6,080 bases of DNA from Candidatus Cloacimonadota bacterium (GTDB lineage Bacteria; Cloacimonadota; Cloacimonadia; Cloacimonadales; WRIO01), in NCBI GenBank assembly GCA_009782695.1, contig WRIO01000077.1:1-6080 (forward strand), in the 5' to 3' direction. A program made the position numbers and the translations under genes. The notes under the pieces are model-generated. The model saw only the letters and a program-made list of their open reading frames with translations. It was not told where the DNA came from and did not search any database. This document shows positions 1-3,700 of this stretch, in pieces (position 1 is the first letter of the stretch; every line of letters begins with the position of its first letter).

Positions 1-25
1 TAATAAGTATAATATTTTTTCTCAT
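1..25 (-). CDS. Start of a gene cut by the left window edge; signal-peptide-like N-terminus
   Basis: Only the first eight codons are inside the window. Reading leftwards from the ATG at 25-23 they give MRKNIILI, two basic residues followed by a hydrophobic run, which is how an export signal peptide or an N-terminal membrane anchor begins. The start is supported by an AAGGAA ribosome binding site (31-36) ending five bases upstream, and by a TTGACA-N16-TAGAAT promoter at 60-87. It has the same orientation as the other two genes. The product cannot be named from eight residues. Confidence comes from promoter, ribosome site, start codon and signal-like peptide lining up in the right order and spacing. 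Confidence 0.6.
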
Positions 26-30
26 ATAAT

Positions 31-36
31 TTCCTT
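31..36 (-). promoter_or_regulatory. Ribosome binding site of the left-edge gene
   Basis: On the minus strand this reads AAGGAA inside AGAAAAGGAAATTAT, placed directly before the ATG at 25-23. The AGG core is seven bases from the start codon. It decides the start of the partial gene. Confidence 0.55.
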
Positions 37-59
37 TTCTTATGGATTTATTTTTTGCC

Positions 60-87
60 ATTCTAAAAAATGCAGTTTATTTGTCAA
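60..87 (-). promoter_or_regulatory. Probable promoter of the left-edge gene
   Basis: Minus strand: TTGACA (87-82), a 16-base spacer, then TAGAAT (65-60). The first box is a perfect sigma-70 -35 match and the second has one mismatch to TATAAT. Counted the Bacteroidota way it is TTG-N19-TAGAATGG, which matches the TAnnTTTG -7 consensus only partly. Spacing between the boxes equals that of the promoter at 594-623. Transcription would begin near 50-55, leaving a leader of roughly 25-30 bases. Confidence 0.5.
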
Positions 88-88
88 G

Positions 89-121
89 AGTAATTTCCAC
101 AACATTCAAATCAAAATTACT
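89..121. repeat. AT-rich inverted repeat just upstream of the promoter
   Basis: AGTAATTT (89-96) and AAATTACT (114-121) form a perfect 8-bp dyad with a 17-base centre. It ends one base from the TTGACA box of the left-edge gene promoter, on its upstream side. It could be a regulator site. Read on the plus strand, the second arm runs into a short T tract (121-125), so it could also act as a weak terminator for plus-strand transcripts, but no plus-strand gene precedes it. Neither role is proven. Confidence 0.35.
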
Positions 122-165
122 TTTTCGTAGGGAACAGCCTTGCGAAACTAACATCGTTCCGCCAC

Positions 166-185
166 ATCCGTGCGGAGCACTCCGC
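166..185. repeat. Short intergenic hairpin related to the ATCCGTCC repeats
   Basis: ATCC is followed by GTGC-GGA-GCAC (170-180), a 4-bp stem with a 3-base loop. An alternative overlapping hairpin is GCGGA-GCAC-TCCGC (172-185). The ATCCGT prefix and three-base loop match the ATCC-GTCC-GMA-GGAC elements at 667-683 and 737-753, with a base change in the stem that keeps pairing. It probably belongs to the same dispersed palindrome family. Just beyond it, TCCAA-T-TTGGA (196-206) is another small perfect palindrome. Confidence 0.45.
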
Positions 186-222
186 TTAATTCCCATCCAA
201 TTTGGAGGGGTGGACTATAAAT

Positions 223-257
223 AATGACTAACGACTAGTTACAAATTACAAGTCATT
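223..257. repeat. 7-bp repeats and dyad around the stop of the small gene
   Basis: AATGACT (223-229) and AGTCATT (251-257) form a perfect 7-bp inverted repeat flanking the stop codon at 246-248. Inside it lie two 7-base tandem duplications: GACTAAC/GACTAGT starting at 226, and TTACAAA/TTACAAG at 239-252. The dyad could fold in the 3' end of the mRNA, but no clear U tract follows on the minus strand, so a terminator call is not justified. Confidence 0.35.
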
Positions 258-563
258 GGTATCTTGTCTTTTGGAATCTCCAACGAAGTTGGTGGACGGG
301 GTGGTTAGACAATTCTCATTTACAGCGGACACCCGAAGAGTATGTTTACCATGAAAAGTAGTCAAGGAATCCTCTGAAACTTCATAATATATAGAACCCA
401 TTCTATGCCAGTGAATTTGTTGTTTATTCTTGATGTTGTCAGATTCTAAACTGATAGCTGTCGGCTTTTCTATCTTCCACTTCATAGCATCAAAGGTATT
501 TTGAGCATAGACATCCACTGCGAAGAGTATAAAAGCTATCAAAATCAAATAGTTATATTTCAT
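246..563 (-). CDS. Small exported protein of unknown function, 105 residues
   Basis: The ATG at 563-561 is chosen because AGAAGGAG (578-571) precedes it with a seven-base gap and a promoter lies at 594-623. The longer frame opening with TTG at 596-594 is unlikely, since that TTG sits in the -7 box. Residues 1-20 form a signal peptide (basic n-region, hydrophobic core LILIAFILFA), with likely cleavage after VYA before Q21, the Q-after-cleavage pattern common in Bacteroidota-like bacteria. The mature part of about 85 residues is polar, has a single Cys (C85), no lipobox and no NPFNP sorting motif, and I recognise no family. Residues 38-80 alternate polar and hydrophobic residues (for example GSIYYEVS and KHTLRVSA), which hints at beta strands. 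The tail from about residue 88 runs through a palindrome (280-292) and may be repeat-derived, so the gene may be a truncated remnant. It lies 230 bases downstream of the protease gene and appears separately transcribed. Confidence 0.65.
   Translation of the reverse strand: MKYNYLILIAFILFAVDVYAQNTFDAMKWKIEKPTAISLESDNIKNKQQIHWHRMGSIYYEVSEDSLTTFHGKHTLRVSAVNENCLTTPSTNFVGDSKRQDTNDL
280..292. repeat. Palindrome inside the 3' end of the small gene
   Basis: CCAAC-GAA-GTTGG is a perfect 5-bp stem with a GAA loop, the same loop as the GTCC-GAA-GGAC element at 671-681. It encodes residues 91-95 of the small exported protein. It looks more like a dispersed intergenic hairpin than ordinary coding sequence. 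Confidence 0.4.
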
Positions 564-570
564 AGTTTCA

Positions 571-578
571 CTCCTTCT
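571..578 (-). promoter_or_regulatory. Ribosome binding site of the small exported protein
   Basis: Minus strand AGAAGGAG followed by TGAAACT and then ATG. This is a strong Shine-Dalgarno with a seven-base gap, and it fixes the start at 563 rather than at the upstream TTG. Confidence 0.75.
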
Positions 579-593
579 AGGTATTTTTTCGTG

Positions 594-623
594 CAAAGAT
601 AATATATTACCCTATTTTGTCAA
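594..623 (-). promoter_or_regulatory. Bacteroidota-style promoter of the small exported protein
   Basis: Minus strand: TTGACA (623-618), 16 bases, then TATCTTTG (601-594), an exact match to the known Bacteroidota -7 consensus TAnnTTTG with the -33 TTG 19 bases upstream. The predicted start of transcription is near 588-590, leaving a short leader that holds the ribosome binding site. The boxes lie in non-repeated sequence between the gene and the hairpin element at 637. Confidence 0.6.
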
Positions 624-636
624 TATAAAAGTCACA

Positions 637-733
637 GTAGCGGAGAGCGTCCTCGCTCTCCACAACATCCGTCCGAAGGACACATTATTTTTTTCCCTAA
701 CGGGACAATGGAGAGCTGGAAGCTCTCCGCTAC
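637..733. repeat. 97-bp element bounded by perfect 12-bp inverted repeats, with two internal hairpins
   Basis: GTAGCGGAGAGC (637-648) is the exact reverse complement of GCTCTCCGCTAC (722-733). Each end is also half of a local hairpin: GGAGAGCG-TCCT-CGCTCTCC (642-661) and GGAGAGCT-GGA-AGCTCTCC (710-728). Between them sit GTCC-GAA-GGAC (671-681) and CCC-TAAC-GGG (695-704). It has no coding capacity and no obvious target duplication at its borders. This could be a MITE-like element or a REP/BIME-like paired palindrome. It lies between the protease stop and the promoter of the small gene, so it could also fold in the 3' end of the protease mRNA. It lacks the U tract of a standard terminator. Confidence 0.6.
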
Positions 734-753
734 AAAATCCGTCCGCAGGACAC
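667..753. repeat. Direct repeat ATCCGTCCGMAGGACAC, two copies
   Basis: The copies at 667-683 and 737-753 agree at 16 of 17 bases and differ only in the loop (GAA against GCA) of a GTCC/GGAC hairpin. Each follows a GGAGAGC...GCTCTCC hairpin, so the real unit is a two-hairpin module present twice in the same direction (642-683 and 710-753) with a 26-base spacer. Confidence 0.6.
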
Positions 754-757
754 CACG

Positions 758-788
758 TTTATAATTTATAATTTATAATTTATAATTT
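758..788. repeat. Tandem 7-bp repeat TTTATAA, four copies
   Basis: Four perfect copies occupy 758-785, with a partial TTT after them. The array begins just past the stop codon of the large protease gene (794-796) on its downstream side. Such an array can change copy number by slippage. Position beyond the stop argues against an effect on the protein; an effect on the 3' end of the mRNA is possible. Confidence 0.7.
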
Positions 789-793
789 GTATT

Positions 794-3700
794 TTACTTC
801 ATCAGTAGCGATTTTCTGATAGCTATATTCTTTTCATTTTGGATACGGATAAAGTAAATCCCTGTGGCGACAGCTCGATCGTTATTGTCATTTCCGTGCC
901 ATTGCACACTGTGGATACCCTTGTCCATAAACTCATTTTTTAGCGTCTTGACGAGTTGTCCTTTGATATTGTATATCTTGATATCGACTTTGCTCGGGGC
1001 GGGTATGGCGAACTTGATAGTGGTGGAGGGGTTAAAGGGGTTCGGATAGTTTGGATACAAGGCAAATTCTACGGCAGGAACGATATCGTCGTTATCGCCG
1101 ACAGTGCCATCGAAATCTTCTGGGTTGTCAGGGTCGTCATAAGTATCGACAGGGTCGTAATAAACCATAGTGGTGTCGCTGTATCCCCTTGCGTATTTAG
1201 CCCGAACAGAGTAGCGATATTTGTTCAGCAATTCAAAAGGTTCGAGGCTGTCATCGGTAAAGCTATAAATATCCCTATTGTGCGGGGAATCATAGCCTAA
1301 ATAATCTATCTCAGGCTGCAAAATCTTTACAAATTCTGTCGAATTGGCTTGCTTGAATATCTCAAACTCTACAAAATTGAGGAAGTCTTCTGTTCTATTA
1401 TAAACATGATCCCATTTCAAGGTTAGATATCTCTCGTCTGTGGTCTGGCGCCTTAGATTTCCCGGTCTGGTTCGATAGTAGACATTCATATCTAAATCAC
1501 TTATCGCTTGACCACCGGCGATAGCTATCTCAGTGTAACTGGTGACATATTCGTAGTCAGGGTCATTTAAGGCGATACTATGATATGTTTGAGGCAGTAG
1601 ATATAGCACATAAGAGCTGTCGGGCTTCACCCTACCTGTGTAGTAGTCTGCCTTTACACCCAGCTGTGCTATAGGTTTCTGGTGATGGTTTAGCACATTT
1701 ACATTACCCATTACGGTGGCAGTGTTGCCAAAGTCTGTTTGGACTATAATCTCATCCAGAAACCACTCGTTGATGCCTGCAAAATTGCCCACCAAAGTGA
1801 AGGAAATCTGGAATATGTTTCCGCCGAGGTGGGTATTTAAAGGTATCGCCACATCCGAAGCTCCATAGCTTTCAGAGAAAGTTTGTGACCACATAACCTC
1901 CCATTCATTGCTGTTGTAGGTATGCCGTGCCTCTACCTGCAGTGTCAACACATCTGGTATATCCACATTAGCGGCATTTTTAAAGGTCACTATCACGCTA
2001 TTTATATTGCGAGCGTCCATCGTAGGTGATATATACCGCACTCTACCTGTGACATTTGTGCCTGTGTATTTTATCTCAGGGGGTGTGCCACCTGCATAGT
2101 TTGTGTCAGATATAGACCATGTCCCATAAAGACCGTTGATTTGCCACGAGTCGAGTAAAACCTCACCAGGGTGAACCAGCAGTGAGGTGCTTTGGTTTGT
2201 GCTCAGGTTTGTGTTGTGATACACTGTATTTGCGTTCATGGGAGTAAAAGTCATATATAGAGGAATAGTTGTCCCTACTGGTGTGTCTTCTGCTACAGTT
2301 ATTTCAAAGATAAACTGTTGATTGTTGTTTGCCCGTATATTCGGGACATAGTAGCTATCTTGGTTTATAGTCAGGTAAGGGCTTTGCGAAAGTATATTGC
2401 CCATCACCTCATAAATATCTAAATCTGAAGTGTTCCCGACGATGGCGATTAATTTGATAGTTTCGCCTGGTTCCACGATACCGTTGTCATTTCCCATGCT
2501 GTCATTTATCAGGTAAGAGCGGTAAACCATAGACGGCTTTCTCACTATGAATTTGATATTGCTACTCCACTCATTGTAGTTCGGCGAATAAATGCTTTCC
2601 ACAGAGTATTTTATATTTATCGTTATCTCGGTGTTATCGGGAGTGTCTGGGCTTACCAAAAGACTTAAATATTCAAAATTTGAGCTAGATTCTCCAAAAG
2701 GTATATCATGGAAGTCTGAAGTATCGTTTAAAATTTCGATAAAGTCCGAATTGCTTGTAAGGGTTGCCCTCACCTCTTCAGCTGTAGTTAAACCAATATT
2801 TTTTATGACCACTCCGATGTCTAAGCTCTCTCCTGCCTCTATGATGCCATTGCCATTTTCGTCATATAAGAAGGTGTTTTGCAGCTGTAGATACGACCTG
2901 TCATTCATAAAGATAGGTTGGGTAATAAGTATCGCAAAGCCATTGGTTATGGGCGCTGAACCGGGGGTATATATATTATCATAAACATAAGTGAGACCGC
3001 GCAAGGCTGTTCCGTCTTGGAAACCGACAGATACATAGTTCATAGGATGAGTTACATTGCCAGGACCACCTGGATTCCATCGGTGGTATTGTAGCTTTAT
3101 CGGGCTGTCACCCATAGAAGTCCCATGCACTTCTGGGTCATAAATGATAGCTTGGAAAGTGACACTATCGGTGGAGACATTCCAATAACCATAGCTTGTG
3201 GGAGTAATAAATCGCACACTATCCCATTGTATCACATAAGCTGCGTCCTGCTGGTCATAATATGTATAAACCCCACCACCATAAGAATCACCGAATGCCA
3301 AATCTGTCCAATAGGGTGCCACCATATTACGAGGAACTATCGGTCCAGGAATAGGCACATTGCGGAAGTCACGCTGGTCACTGGTGCCGAAGCAGAACCA
3401 ACCGTTTGAGCAGATAAAGATATTGTCAAATTGATTGCCATAATAAGAGGCTGTAAAGGGTAGTGTGACATTTAATGCACCTCCTTCTTGATATGAGCTA
3501 TAATCTGTGATGCCTGTATTTGTGCCTAACCTTTTGGCGTTTATCCACCTATATTGCGGTGTGACAACCTCTGTGTCGGCTGGATACCAGTTCAAATCAT
3601 TGCTACCTATCATCGCATAGCCGTATTCGTCTGGACCTGTGGGGTCAGTAGGTGTTCTATTTCCTGCTTGGATACGGATAGGTAAAAGCTCTTCAAAGCC

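Noticed and set aside
42..224. Plus-strand open frame of 60 codons
   Set aside because: The ATG has no purine-rich ribosome site, the frame overlaps the minus-strand promoter, the AT dyad and the 166-185 hairpin, and the peptide resembles nothing. It is most likely chance.
564..596. Eleven-codon N-terminal extension of the small exported protein from TTG
   Set aside because: The TTG falls inside the TATCTTTG promoter box, has no ribosome site, and would place a charged stretch before a good signal peptide. The ATG at 563 is far better.
671..694. Rho-independent terminator: GTCC-GAA-GGAC followed by a T-rich run on the plus strand
   Set aside because: The stem is only 4 bp, seven bases separate it from the T tract, and it would end plus-strand transcription where no plus-strand gene exists.
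637..753. CRISPR array
   Set aside because: Only two copies of a short palindromic unit are present with a single spacer-like gap of 26 bases, and each unit contains two different hairpins. There are no cas genes.
864..1300. Overlapping plus-strand open frames of 61 and 114 codons
   Set aside because: They lie antisense to the sorting and FN3-like domains of the large protein, where the minus-strand frame is clearly coding. They are shadows.
2592..3409. Plus-strand open frames of 130 and 94 codons
   Set aside because: They are antisense to recognisable Ig-like and NIDO-like modules and have no ribosome sites or recognisable motifs.
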